In this document: in pieces, positions 16,399 through 26,027 of the stretch
Position numbering within the stretch: position 1 is the first letter of the stretch
Layout of the letters: each line of letters opens with the position of its first letter
Origin: Candidatus Zixiibacteriota bacterium
Lineage (GTDB): Bacteria; Zixibacteria; MSB-5A5; GN15; FEB-12
Reading direction: 5' to 3'
DNA length: 64,000 nucleotides
Assembly: GCA_022571985.1 (NCBI GenBank)
Contig: JACZWU010000005.1
Coordinates: 62,001-126,000 of the forward strand
Translations under genes and position numbers: made by a program
The notes under the pieces: generated by a model
Told to the model about the DNA's origin: nothing
Database searches by the model: none
Seen by the model: only the letters and a program-made list of their open reading frames with translations

Positions 16399-17682
16399 TT
16401 AATCAAACGGTCTACCGAAGTAACTCAAAATCCATAGACCTATAAGGAATACGCTTAGTAACGCTTGGAAAGCTGAAATGGGTCTTAGTGCTCCAGTAGG
16501 CCTGAACTCCGTTTGCTTTTTGAGGAGTAATTTTAGAATTCTTCCAAAGTTGAAACCTCTCAAACCAATATTAAATGTGCATAGTAAACTGAAGAAGAAA
16601 GCAAAACCTATTTTTGATAAAACACTAATTTGTTTATACACAATCTTAGTTCCAAGAGGTTCCGTTCTTGATATGATGAGAGAATTTTGTGCAATGATTA
16701 AGAAAAAGGAATAAATTACAGAAGCAATTAACCATATCCAGAATAAAATCTTAATCGGTCTCCAAAAATTTGATCCGTACTCGGAAGTATAATCAAACAC
16801 GATTTCTTCGAACCAATTTTGATCGTGCCTTTTTAAGGCACATGTTATTTCGCGTTCTGCCTGTCTATAATGATTTAGCCTGAAATAACTCTTGAGTCTT
16901 GATAATGTTTCACCCTTTTTTCGGAATTTTAATTCACTTAGCCCCTTCGCAAGAGCAAAGGTGCTAAAACTGTTCATTGAAATTGAATCGGGCTCCATTA
17001 TAACCTTACCTAATTTGGTATTTGAAAAATCTACAGACAGAATGTAGGAACTACCGAAATTTGCCCTCGTATCGTCTATTTGGTATTCTGACTTAGCATC
17101 AAACCGAGAATTCATAAATCCAGCAAAACTTAAGAACTTAACCATCTCGAAATGTGCGTAACCTTCAAAAACAGTGGACCGAAAATCAGTACGCTTTCTA
17201 AACGTCACATTAATGAAGCTGGCATTTTTTTCAAAAGTAGTATATGCAAAAGATGACTGTATATAGAACTTCGAACTTGCGAACGAAACAGGACCCTCAA
17301 ACTTGGTATGCGTAAAGCTAGCGAATTCTTTCGTAGTAGATGAGTCGCCGAATTGTGAATTCTTAAACGAAACAGTATCTAGAAACGTCGAATTAACAAA
17401 GCCGATGCCGCCTGCAATAATAGCTTCACTAAAATCAATTATGTCATCAAAAGTAGAGTTCACAATGAGTAGCTCTTGTTGAATTCTACCATGATAAACG
17501 AGCCTCCCCAATATTGTACATGAGTCAAGACGGATGTAGTAGCCTGAACTTAAGAGCTGCACAAGTGTATCCGCACTTATTTCCTCATTCTGCTTCATAA
17601 ATCTCTTATCAGTAGCAATACCAGCACAAATGCCGGTAAATATTATTAGCAAAACGAATATTGAGAAGATTAATCTTCGCAT
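16399..17682 (-). CDS. Pentapeptide-repeat membrane protein
   Basis: 427 residues. An N-terminal hydrophobic segment (about 4-22) may be a signal anchor. Residues 55-225 form a right-handed beta-helix of pentapeptide repeats (A/S-F-x-x-(T/S) steps such as FVNSTFLDTVSFKNSQF, FASFTHTKFEGPVSF, ASFINVTF). A linker follows, then three membrane helices (about 308-330, 352-374, 402-420). The layout suggests a membrane-bound sensor or channel-like protein; no catalytic motif is seen. Its ATG overlaps the deoB stop by 1 base (TAATG), so it is translationally coupled within the deo operon. It is AT-richer than deoB and deoC, suggesting later insertion. Confidence 0.8.
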   Translation of the reverse strand: MRRLIFSIFVLLIIFTGICAGIATDKRFMKQNEEISADTLVQLLSSGYYIRLDSCTILGRLVYHGRIQQELLIVNSTFDDIIDFSEAIIAGGIGFVNSTFLDTVSFKNSQFGDSSTTKEFASFTHTKFEGPVSFASSKFYIQSSFAYTTFEKNASFINVTFRKRTDFRSTVFEGYAHFEMVKFLSFAGFMNSRFDAKSEYQIDDTRANFGSSYILSVDFSNTKLGKVIMEPDSISMNSFSTFALAKGLSELKFRKKGETLSRLKSYFRLNHYRQAEREITCALKRHDQNWFEEIVFDYTSEYGSNFWRPIKILFWIWLIASVIYSFFLIIAQNSLIISRTEPLGTKIVYKQISVLSKIGFAFFFSLLCTFNIGLRGFNFGRILKLLLKKQTEFRPTGALRPISAFQALLSVFLIGLWILSYFGRPFD

Positions 17683-18872
17683 TATAAAAGCTCTCTCATT
17701 ATTTCCACCAAAAACGACTTTCCCACAAACCCATGCTCCAGCCCAAAAACCTCGGCCAGAGTACAGGCAATATCTGCAAATGTCTCTCTGGTGCCAAGAT
17801 TTACGCCGGCTTTAACGTTTTTGCCATAAACAAGCAACGGAACATATTCGCGGGTATGGTCGGTTGAAGTTTTAATAGTCGGGTCGCAGCCATGGTCGGC
17901 GGTGATAATCAGTAAATCATCATCACGGAGTTTATCAAGCAGCGCTCCTAGCTGCACATCAAATTCCTCGAGCGAACGCGCAAAATGTTTCTCATCGTTT
18001 CGGTGTCCCCACTTATCATCAAAATCAACACAATTGGCAAATATCAAATCATACTCAGAACTGTTTTCTATCGCTTCAATTATATTTTGCATCACTTCGG
18101 TGTTATCAGCCGTTTTAATTTTCTCAGTAATGCCGCGCCCGACAAACAGGTCATAAATTTTACCAATCGACAGGATTCTCCTGCCGGATTTATGCAGTAA
18201 GTCCAGTATCGTATCGTCGGGCGGTTCAAGGGAAAAATCTCTGCGACTGGCTGTGCGCACAAAATTGCCCGGCTCTCCGGTAAACGGCCTGGCAATCACC
18301 CGGCCAACTCCAAAGTCTCCCGAAAGCATTTGGCGTGCAATGGTGCAGATTTCATAGAGTCTTTCGACAGTAATAATATCTTCATGCGCCGCCAGTTGGA
18401 AAACAGAATCAGCCGAAGTGTACAAAATGATGGCGCCGGAATCTATATGCTCTTTTCCCAGACGCTCGATAATTTCGGTGCCGCTGGCAGCGATATTTCC
18501 GATCGTTTTGACATTGGCTTCTTTTTCAAATTGTTCAACTATACTTTGCGGGAAACCAGCTGGAAAAGTTGGAAACGGACTTTCGATCACCACCCCGGCC
18601 ATCTCCCAATGACCGCTGGTAGAATCTTTACCTGCCGCTCGTTCAGCCATCTTTCCGAAACAACCTGAAGGCTTTTCGGCGGGAGGGACACCCTCGATTT
18701 CTACAATGTTGCCCAGACCAAGCTTCTGGCAGTTGGGCATATTTAGTCCGCCTGCTGCTTTGGCTACATTTGGAATCGTCGCCGAGCCGATATCGCCATA
18801 GTCCGCGGCATCGGGCAGTTCGCCCACTCCGCAGGCATCAATGACCAGGATTATCGCTCTTTTAAATTTCAT
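17682..18872 (-). CDS. deoB: Phosphopentomutase
   Basis: 396 residues from ATG 18872 (MKFKRAIILVIDACGVGELPDA); the frame extends to 18971 but the extra residues overlap the anti-sigma gene and do not match the family. Alkaline-phosphatase-superfamily metal sites are visible: Asp in VIDACGVG, the phospho-acceptor Thr in KDSTSGHWEMAG, Asp/His in FANCVDFDDKWGHRND, ITADHGCDPT, and STDHTREYVPLLVYG. It interconverts (deoxy)ribose 1- and 5-phosphate in nucleoside salvage and feeds DeoC. No strong ribosome site is seen. The next gene is coupled by a 1-base overlap. Confidence 0.93.
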   Translation of the reverse strand: MKFKRAIILVIDACGVGELPDAADYGDIGSATIPNVAKAAGGLNMPNCQKLGLGNIVEIEGVPPAEKPSGCFGKMAERAAGKDSTSGHWEMAGVVIESPFPTFPAGFPQSIVEQFEKEANVKTIGNIAASGTEIIERLGKEHIDSGAIILYTSADSVFQLAAHEDIITVERLYEICTIARQMLSGDFGVGRVIARPFTGEPGNFVRTASRRDFSLEPPDDTILDLLHKSGRRILSIGKIYDLFVGRGITEKIKTADNTEVMQNIIEAIENSSEYDLIFANCVDFDDKWGHRNDEKHFARSLEEFDVQLGALLDKLRDDDLLIITADHGCDPTIKTSTDHTREYVPLLVYGKNVKAGVNLGTRETFADIACTLAEVFGLEHGFVGKSFLVEIMRELL

Positions 18873-18939
18873 TGATGAATTATATAATTTCCCGACTCGC
18901 AGGAAAATATAAAAGCAAAAAAGAAATCGAATTCGCTCT

Positions 18940-19197
18940 TTAGTGCACTTCTCCGGATTGACCTGCGTCACCCGAAATCTTGGCGATTATCAAAGCCGTA
19001 GCTTTCTCAAAATAATCGCATTCGGGTTCTTCGGTGGAAAACGCCCGTAGAAGCGTCTTTAGCTGAACTGTAATATCGAAATCAGACTGGCAGTCCGGGC
19101 AGCTGTCGATATGTTCTTTGACCTGTTTTTTTCTGTGCTCATCCAAACTATTATCCGCATAATCCTCGATAAAGGGTTGGACCTCCCCGCAAGTCAT
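18940..19197 (-). CDS. Anti-sigma factor with zinc-finger (ZAS-like) domain
   Basis: 85 residues, ATG behind AGGAG. The N-terminus has a Cys (MTCGEV) and the H-x3-C-x2-C motif (EHIDSCPDC), the anti-sigma zinc-binding fold that clamps ECF sigma factors. No membrane segment is present, so it is a soluble anti-sigma, possibly redox- or stress-responsive. It lies 24 bases after the sigma gene, the standard pairing. deoB starts 67 bases further on. Confidence 0.82.
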   Translation of the reverse strand: MTCGEVQPFIEDYADNSLDEHRKKQVKEHIDSCPDCQSDFDITVQLKTLLRAFSTEEPECDYFEKATALIIAKISGDAGQSGEVH

Positions 19198-19221
19198 TTT
19201 TACTCCTGATGTTTTATTTAT

Positions 19222-19785
19222 TTAAAGTCGGTCTTTTAAAATCCGTTTTAACTTTGACCGGGCGATGTGGAGATTTGAGCGTACCGTGGCTTTGGGGCAC
19301 TCCATAATATCAGCAACTTCGGACTTTGTAAATCCTTCGACATCATGGAGTATCGCTGTCAGTTTTTGTCGAGGCGGCAGCTGGTCAAGCGCCAATTTAA
19401 TCTCCGTCATCAATCTTTTGTTGTCATACTCTTCTGATGGAGTGGGGACTTTTTTTGATAAATCAAGCTGAACATTGCCTGGCAGCGAGTTAGTATCATC
19501 GTCCAGCCCACTGTGACCCTTGCGTTTTCGCAGGAGGTCAATAGAATAGTTACTGGCTATTCTGATCAGAAAAGTCGAGAAATATTTTACATCTCCAAGT
19601 TCCTTCCTTTTCCGGTGAATTCTGACAAATGTTTCCTGCACAACCTCGTCGGCGTCCAGATGATTTCCCAGAAATTTATAGGCTACCGAGTAGATTTTTC
19701 GTCTAAATATACGAATTAGCTCCGCAAAATCTGCTTCGTCACCGCTGACAAATCCTTTGACAAGCTCGGGAATCTGATCGTTCAT
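19222..19785 (-). CDS. ECF-type RNA polymerase sigma factor
   Basis: 187 residues, cytoplasmic. Region 2 (about 20-85) includes the DADEVVQETFVRIHRKR stretch typical of sigma-70 region 2, and region 4 (about 130-185) has LPPRQKLTAILHDVEGFTKSEVADIMECPKATVRSNLHIARSKLKRIL, a helix-turn-helix that reads -35 boxes. Region 3 is missing, as in ECF factors. Its partner anti-sigma is encoded immediately downstream. The MFS gene is transcribed divergently from the 168-base gap; whether it is a target cannot be told. Confidence 0.92.
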   Translation of the reverse strand: MNDQIPELVKGFVSGDEADFAELIRIFRRKIYSVAYKFLGNHLDADEVVQETFVRIHRKRKELGDVKYFSTFLIRIASNYSIDLLRKRKGHSGLDDDTNSLPGNVQLDLSKKVPTPSEEYDNKRLMTEIKLALDQLPPRQKLTAILHDVEGFTKSEVADIMECPKATVRSNLHIARSKLKRILKDRL

Positions 19786-19953
19786 TTCCCGGCTCCTGTC
19801 TTGTTGTCGTAGTTATATGACGTACCAATAGTCGTATTGTTTAACGAAATCCGAGAAAAATAAACAAGTTGACTGCTCTTATCTGATAGCTTATGGTTCA
19901 TTCTTAAATGAGCCAATTCTTCATCAGACAACAACTTAGCTAAAGAAAAACAA

Positions 19954-21366
19954 GTGAACGATTCCGTCATATCACCTCACAAGTATAAATTATTCTCTAT
20001 CGCGGCGGTGGGGACATTCATGGCCACCTTCGACGGTTCGGTGGTCAACGTGGCCTTGCCTACAATAGCCAAAGAGCTGGGTGCCAGCGTTGATTTGGTA
20101 GCCTGGGTAGCGCTTAGTTACTCACTCACACTGGTCGCACTCATCATGCTGTTCGGCAGTTTAACAGAAAGCAAAGGGTATGCCTTTGCGTACAAATTTG
20201 GATATATATTTTTTATCGTAGGCTCTTTGCTGTGCGGCCTGAGTACTTCCATTTACACCCTGATCTTCAGTCGCATTCTGCAGGCGACCGGCACAGCCAT
20301 GTTTGCTGCGGTGGGGCTGGGCATGGTTACCGAAATTTTCCCCGAAAACGAGCGCGGCAAGGCTATCGGAATGATAGTAATGACAGTCTCGGCCGGATTC
20401 ATAATCGGTCCGCCCGCCGGAGGTTTGTTATTATCCTGGTTTTCCTGGCAATCAATATTTTTTATAAATATCCCGATAGGTGTGGCTGGTCTGACAATGG
20501 CTTTTGTTTATTTCAAAAAAATGCCTGTCAGGAAAGAACCAAAACAAATGCGCTGGGCCGGACCGCTTTCAATATCGCTGACTCTTGTCAGTGCGACCTT
20601 CGCGCTGCGCATGATAAAAGATTACCCGATAAGTGATTTTAGAATCTGGGGACTCGCTCTTGTTGCGCTTTTTGCCCTTGCAGCTTTTATTAAATTCGAA
20701 TCAAACGAAAAGACGGCGCTGATAGGCTTTGAAATTTTCAAAAATCGTCAGTTTACTTTTTCAATTGCGGCCATGCTGGCGGTCTTTGCCTCTATTTCAG
20801 GACTGCTGCTGTTGGTGCCCTTCTTTTTGGAGAATGTCAAAGGATTACAGCCAGACGAGGTCGCTTATTTCCTGATAATTATTCCGGTGCTGATGTTTAT
20901 TTTTGCACCGCTTTCGGGCAAGCTGTCTGATAAGATTGGTCCCCGAATTCTGACAACCAGCGGTGTTATGGTGCTGATTGGAGGCTTGATTTTAATCGGC
21001 AGGGTAGAAGAGGCCAGTCCGCTCTTTCATGTCGCTCTGGCTCTGGCTGTAATCGGCGCCGGCATAGGACTTTTTACTACTCCCAACTCATCGGCTTTGA
21101 TGGGCTCGGTCCATTCAGGTCAGCGTGCTATTACTTCGGGGATTGTTGCTACGTCGCGCAATATCGGTCTGGCTATGGGCGTTGCTATTAGCACGGCTAT
21201 GTTTGCTTTTTTTCAGGAGATGTATGCAGATATCGGAATTGAAAATGAGATTTTCGTAGCAAGTTTCCGCAATGTAGCGCTATTGTCGGTTGCTATGGCA
21301 TTCGTAGCCTTGCCGTTTTGTATAGCACGAGGAAATCGTCTGCCTAAAACGGAATCGTCACCCTGA
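19954..21366 (+). CDS. MFS transporter, DHA2 (EmrB/QacA-type) drug efflux family
   Basis: 470 residues, about 14 membrane helices. The first helix carries FDGSVVNVALPTIAKELG, the DHA2 signature. Motif A-like and motif C-like segments follow (LFGSLTESKGYAFAYKFGY, SAGFIIGPPAGGLLLSWFSWQSIFFINIPIG). Family members expel drugs or organic ions using the proton gradient. The start is GTG 19954 with only an A-rich upstream, so weakly supported. It is divergent from the ECF sigma gene. Substrate is unknown. Confidence 0.88.
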   Translation: MNDSVISPHKYKLFSIAAVGTFMATFDGSVVNVALPTIAKELGASVDLVAWVALSYSLTLVALIMLFGSLTESKGYAFAYKFGYIFFIVGSLLCGLSTSIYTLIFSRILQATGTAMFAAVGLGMVTEIFPENERGKAIGMIVMTVSAGFIIGPPAGGLLLSWFSWQSIFFINIPIGVAGLTMAFVYFKKMPVRKEPKQMRWAGPLSISLTLVSATFALRMIKDYPISDFRIWGLALVALFALAAFIKFESNEKTALIGFEIFKNRQFTFSIAAMLAVFASISGLLLLVPFFLENVKGLQPDEVAYFLIIIPVLMFIFAPLSGKLSDKIGPRILTTSGVMVLIGGLILIGRVEEASPLFHVALALAVIGAGIGLFTTPNSSALMGSVHSGQRAITSGIVATSRNIGLAMGVAISTAMFAFFQEMYADIGIENEIFVASFRNVALLSVAMAFVALPFCIARGNRLPKTESSP

Positions 21367-21570
21367 TCATATGCAGGGCTATACCTTTCAGTTTTTCTGC
21401 CATGAAAACTAAATCCTAGCAATTCTTAGACTTCCCCAATTGCCAAAATGAAAGCCTTGACAAAAAGCTCTTTTTAGTGCAAATCTATCGGGTTGCTGAA
21501 ATTCCATCAAGAATTACACCTTTGCAGCTTGATTTAGGATATTAGGCCAGCCTCAGAAAGAGAGGGCATA

Positions 21571-23746
21571 ATGAAATTCTCTGTTCTTAATTTCATGCTA
21601 TCTATAATTATTCTTACTATGGCTGTTTCTTCAGCCAGTGCCCAGTGTCCGCCGTTGTATATATTCACAGGACAGGCAGGCGATCGAGCCAGCGCCGCAC
21701 AGCCGGGACATCCGGTTGATGTGAACAATGATGGCTACGACGATATCCTGGTGCGACTGGTTTCAAACGATTCGGCGGGAATGGACGCTGGCATGGTTCG
21801 AGTTTATTCGGGTATGGATGGGTCATTGCTTCATACATTTCTCGGTGAGGCCGCTGGCGACCTCTTCGGAGTCTCAGTTGCAGGCGCAGGGGATGTGAAT
21901 AACGATGGTTTCGGCGATATAATTGTTGGAGCACAACTAAATGATGCGGGTGGGACTAACGCAGGAAGGGCTTATGTTTATTCTGGTTTGGACGGCTCTC
22001 TCATTTGGACCTTTACCGGAGAAGCGGCTGGCGATACTTTGGGACACTCTGTTTCTGGCGCTGGAGATGTGAATGGGGACGGTTTTGATGACCTTATTGT
22101 CGGCGCATGGAGTAATGATATCGGGGGCAACGGCGCTGGCCGCGCCTATGTTTTCAGCGGAAAGACAGGTGCCGCTCTTTACACATATACGGGAACAGGT
22201 GACGAGCATCTCGGTATTCGTGTCTCAGGCGCTGGTGATGTAAACAAAGATGGGTTTGATGATTTCTTGATAGGAGCATGGAAATGATGACGCGGCGACA
22301 TCTGCAGGAAAAGCATGGGTATATTCAGGATTCGATGGGTCACTTATTCACCAGTTTTCAGGTGAGAACTCCTTCGACAACTTAGGAAATGTTGGGGCAG
22401 CCGGCGACGTTAATAATGATGGATATGCAGACATTATTGTCGGCGCAGAGGGCTATGATTTTCCTGGGGCAAACGCGGGTAAGGCATATGTTTATTCGGG
22501 TATGGATGGTTCACTCATTTACGATTTTGTGGGCGAATTCGCCGGCGACCGATTTGGGTTTGTGGTCTCGGGTACTGGTGATCTTGATGACGATGGGTAC
22601 GATGACTTCGGTGTTTGGGCGCCAAATTATTCAGTCGGCGGTCCTAATAAGGGGAAACTGTATTTGTACTCTGGGTTCGATGGATCTCTCATTAGAACAT
22701 TCACTGGAGAAACCGACGAAGACTATTTCGGTTACCCTTCCCCGGGAGGGGATATTAATAATGATGGCGTGAGTGATCTTATTTTCGGCGCCACTGGAGT
22801 TGACATCGGTGGAGCTGATGCAGGCGCAGTTTACGTTTACACGTTTCCCATCGAAACCTGCTTCAATTCCATCTGGGAGGCGTCGTCGGGAGAGTTTCCG
22901 GATGAGGCCTGCCCACTGTGGAATCTAATTAATACCGCTGATATTGAATTTCCAACTTTTCAGGGAGATACATTAGTCCTTACAACTTCAGCCAATGCCG
23001 AAACCATGTACTACTCTTTATCAGGTTCTCAAGTTAGTGCAATCGATATTTTCGTCATCGAATGCAGGATGCGCTACGTAGGAGGTACAAGTGATTCCCC
23101 TGAGCAATCAGGAGCAAAGGTATTGTCAATTATTAGCGGTAATATGAATGTTCTTGTGGTCGGTCAGGATGAAATATTCATTTGGTCGGCAGTTTCTGTA
23201 AAAGGCGCATCTGCAATCGTTGACACAGATGATGATTTTCATACTTACAGAATGGAGTATACCGGTACGGCTGTATCAGTTTACTACGACGATTCATTAG
23301 TATTAAGCGGTTCTACATTCCCCACTCCAAATCCAAACCTCATTTATTTCGGTGATGGCACCTCCGTAGCCTCAGGAACTTCAATATGGCAGTATGTGAG
23401 ACACAACGCCTACGCCTTTGATACTGATGTTGATTTGGATGGAGTCATCGACTCTTGCGACAACTGCATAGACACCCCCAACCCAGATCAGGCTGATGCT
23501 AATAACGATGGTGAAGGTGATGCTTGCTGCTGTGTAGGAAATCGCGGCGACTTAAATGGCGACGGAATGGATGCCAATATTCTTGACCTTACTTTTGCAG
23601 TTGACAGGATTTTCCGAGGCGGCGGAGCATCAGGATGCCCGGCAGAAGCAGATGTAAACGCCGATGGAAATCCGCATAATGTCCTTGATTTGACTTTTTT
23701 AGTAGACAGAATTTTCCGAGGGGGCGGCCCTCCGGGTGGGTGTTAA
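21571..23746 (+). pseudogene. Exported FG-GAP propeller / ConA-like / dockerin protein, frameshifted
   Basis: The frame opens at ATG 21571 with a signal peptide (SVLNFMLSIIILTMAVSSASA) and stops at TGA 22285-22287. The rest continues in the next frame from 22283 to 23746. Joined, it has seven FG-GAP (integrin-alpha-like) blades: four before the break (DVNNDGYDDILV through DVNKDGFDDFLIGAW) and three after (DVNNDGYADIIVGAE onward). Then come a ConA-like domain (about 22860-23410), a type-3 thrombospondin repeat ([14 protein letters not shown]) and two dockerin repeats ([23 protein letters not shown]). Comparing blades (GAWSND against GAW...ND) implies two missing bases near 22282. It is either a true lesion, a sequencing error, or phase variation. 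Confidence 0.8.
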
Positions 23747-23818
23747 TTTGGTTATTTGTTTCATGTTTCTTGCTATATGGAGTACAATTATAGAATTCGG
23801 CACATATCGGAGGAGTTT

Positions 23819-25744
23819 ATGAAATTTGGAAGGCTAATTCTATTGGCGATCACGATCGAGATTATTTCATTGTCGAGTGTAGGCGCAGATCCAGTGCCAA
23901 AATGTGGTTACGCGATTGAAGAATACGTAACAATCCCATTTGATATTGCGAAAATTGCTTTCGATGCTCAGGACAATCTGTACGTCGGTAACAACAATAA
24001 TGATCCAGCCGGGGAGCAGATAGGCAAGGTTGACCGCATCACGAAGCTAGTAACTAGCTTTGGTGACTCACTAGTTGACCCTGATGCCGTTATTGTGGAT
24101 TTGAACGGAACTATCTCCGGCTCGGGTATCGGGCACATAATAGTTGGTGGTTCTATCACCTTTTGCGGAATAAGCTGTTCGGGGTATGTCGCCGTAATCA
24201 CGCCGTCTGGCGACACAACCACTGAGATCTTTAACAGTAATGTATGTCTCGAAAATCCGAACGATTTGGTGTTTGATGCGCAGGGACGCCTCTATGCGGC
24301 GAATTGGGAAGGTGAGAATATATGTCGGATTGATGGGGCAGTACTGACTACCATTGTTGCCAACACTTTTGGACCCGCCAATTCAATGGTGGTGGATCCG
24401 AACGGCAACATTTATGTCTCAAACACAACTGCATCTGCGATTAGAAAGTTCGATTCGACAGGCACACTAGTGGACAGCACTTTCCTGGCGTCAGGAATTC
24501 CATTGGCGTGGGGACCGCCGGGACCCTATGAGGGTCTGGTCATCGGCAAAACTCTTGAAGTCGTTGTCGTAAACGTAACAACGATGCAGGAGACAGTCAT
24601 TTTGAGCAATATCATTCCCTTCGACGTAGCCTTTGACTCGAATAATGATTTATACGTTGCTGATAAAACGCTTCCCGCAGGACAGCAGAAAATATTTCGT
24701 GTCTTTATTGCACCTGATTCTGATGGAGATGGTGTTTTCGATTCCTGTGACAACTGCATAGACATCGCTAATCCTGCTCAAGAAGACCTCGATGGCGACG
24801 GAGTTGGTGATTCCTGTGATGCGTGTATAGAAGTTGCTGGAAGTATCTGCTACAACTCTATTTGGGAAGGAATATCAGGATTGTTTCCGGACGAAAACTG
24901 CCCCTCTTGGAATCTTATCAATATCACTGATGTTGAATTTCCAACTTTTCAGGGAGATTCACTAGTAATTTCAACTTCAGCCAATGCCGAACGTATGTAC
25001 TACACTATGTTAGGTTCTCAGGTAACTGCAATTGATACCTTCGTGATCGAATTCAGGATGCGCTACGGTGGAGGTACAAGTGATTTTCCATGGCAAAGTG
25101 GAACTAAGATATGGTCAACTATTGGCGGTAAAGCTAACGTTCTTGTTATAGATCTGGATGAAATATTTATTTGGTCGGAATTGAGTGTGAAAGGAACATC
25201 TGTAGCCGTCGATACGGATAATGAATTCCATAATTATAGAATGGAGTATGCAAGTACGGCTGTATCAGTTTACTATGACGATTCATTAGTAATTAGTGGT
25301 TCTACATTCCCTTATTCCACTCCAGATTCGAATTACATTTTTTTCGGCGATGCTACTTCCGTAGCCACAGGAACTTCAATATGGCAGTATGTGAGGCATA
25401 ACGCTTATGCCTTCGGTAGCGATGTTGATTCGGATGGAGTCATCGACTCTTATGACAACTGTATCGACACCCCCAATCCCGATCAGGCTGATGCTAATAA
25501 CGATGGTGAAGGCGATGCCTGCTGCTGCGTAGGAGATCGAGGCGACTTAAATGGCGACGGAACCGATGCCAATATTCTTGACCTGACTTTCGCAGTCGAC
25601 CGCATATTCCGAGGCGGCGGACCATCAGGATGCCCGGCAGAAGCAGATGTAAACGGAGACGGCAATCCTCATAACGTCCTGGATTTGACCTTTTTGGTAG
25701 ATAGAATCTTCCGGGGCGGCGGCCCCCCGGGATCTTGTTTATAA
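23819..25744 (+). CDS. Exported NHL/SMP-30-like propeller protein with ConA-like and dockerin domains
   Basis: 641 residues. The start is ATG 23819 behind GGAGG, just before a signal peptide ([22 protein letters not shown]); the frame is open upstream but lacks sense. The N-terminal about 280 residues are beta-propeller-like ([53 protein letters not shown]). Two type-3 thrombospondin repeats, a ConA-like domain and a second thrombospondin-like stretch follow, then a two-repeat dockerin ([29 protein letters not shown]). The last about 300 residues are nearly identical to those of the preceding gene, while the propellers are unrelated. It is probably secreted and binds a cohesin-like partner. 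Confidence 0.85.
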   Translation: MKFGRLILLAITIEIISLSSVGADPVPKCGYAIEEYVTIPFDIAKIAFDAQDNLYVGNNNNDPAGEQIGKVDRITKLVTSFGDSLVDPDAVIVDLNGTISGSGIGHIIVGGSITFCGISCSGYVAVITPSGDTTTEIFNSNVCLENPNDLVFDAQGRLYAANWEGENICRIDGAVLTTIVANTFGPANSMVVDPNGNIYVSNTTASAIRKFDSTGTLVDSTFLASGIPLAWGPPGPYEGLVIGKTLEVVVVNVTTMQETVILSNIIPFDVAFDSNNDLYVADKTLPAGQQKIFRVFIAPDSDGDGVFDSCDNCIDIANPAQEDLDGDGVGDSCDACIEVAGSICYNSIWEGISGLFPDENCPSWNLINITDVEFPTFQGDSLVISTSANAERMYYTMLGSQVTAIDTFVIEFRMRYGGGTSDFPWQSGTKIWSTIGGKANVLVIDLDEIFIWSELSVKGTSVAVDTDNEFHNYRMEYASTAVSVYYDDSLVISGSTFPYSTPDSNYIFFGDATSVATGTSIWQYVRHNAYAFGSDVDSDGVIDSYDNCIDTPNPDQADANNDGEGDACCCVGDRGDLNGDGTDANILDLTFAVDRIFRGGGPSGCPAEADVNGDGNPHNVLDLTFLVDRIFRGGGPPGSCL

Positions 25745-25783
25745 AGCTGACGATATACAATGTGGAAAATCTTACTAAGTAAG

Positions 25784-25856
25784 TGGAGCCAGAGGGGATC
25801 GAACCCACGACCTCTTGACTGCCAGTCAAGCGCTCTCCCAACTGAGCTATGGCCCC
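25784..25856 (-). tRNA. tRNA-Ala (anticodon GGC)
   Basis: A 73-base cloverleaf on the minus strand. The anticodon loop CTGGCAG between CTTGA and TCAAG gives GGC, reading GCC codons. The acceptor stem GGGGCCA/TGGCTCC contains the G3-U70 pair that identifies alanine tRNAs. The T-loop is GTTCGATC. The 3' CCA is not encoded. It lies 40 bases past the dockerin gene, on the opposite strand. Confidence 0.95.
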
Positions 25857-25953
25857 ATTCTCAAGTTATTAGGATAATTCTCTTTTCGGCCATAGTCAAC
25901 CTTGAACTTAGCGAGCAATTGGACAACACCAGGGACGTAGTCTAAGAAATTCT

Positions 25954-26006
25954 TGTGGGCGGCAGACGTCCCGCGTTGTCCTGAGCCTGCCGAAGGGTCT
26001 GCCCCT
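25954..26006. repeat. Dispersed repeat fragments (GTGGGCGGCAGACGTCC and TCCTGAGCCTGC types)
   Basis: GTGGGCGGCAGACGTCCC is followed at once by GTCCTGAGCCTGCCGAAGGGTC. The first resembles units at 4727, 36932 and 55140; the second resembles those at 4560 and 5364. No gene is present in this short gap. Confidence 0.6.
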
Positions 26007-26027
26007 CGTGCTCATAACACTTTATTC

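Noticed and set aside
19782-19970. 62-codon minus frame overlapping the sigma-factor start by 4 bases
   Set aside because: It covers the whole divergent promoter region and the MFS start on the other strand, lacks a ribosome site, and has no recognisable pattern.
22389-22772. 127-codon plus frame inside the propeller gene
   Set aside because: It is in the third frame and does not carry the FG-GAP pattern, which continues in the frame ending at 23746.
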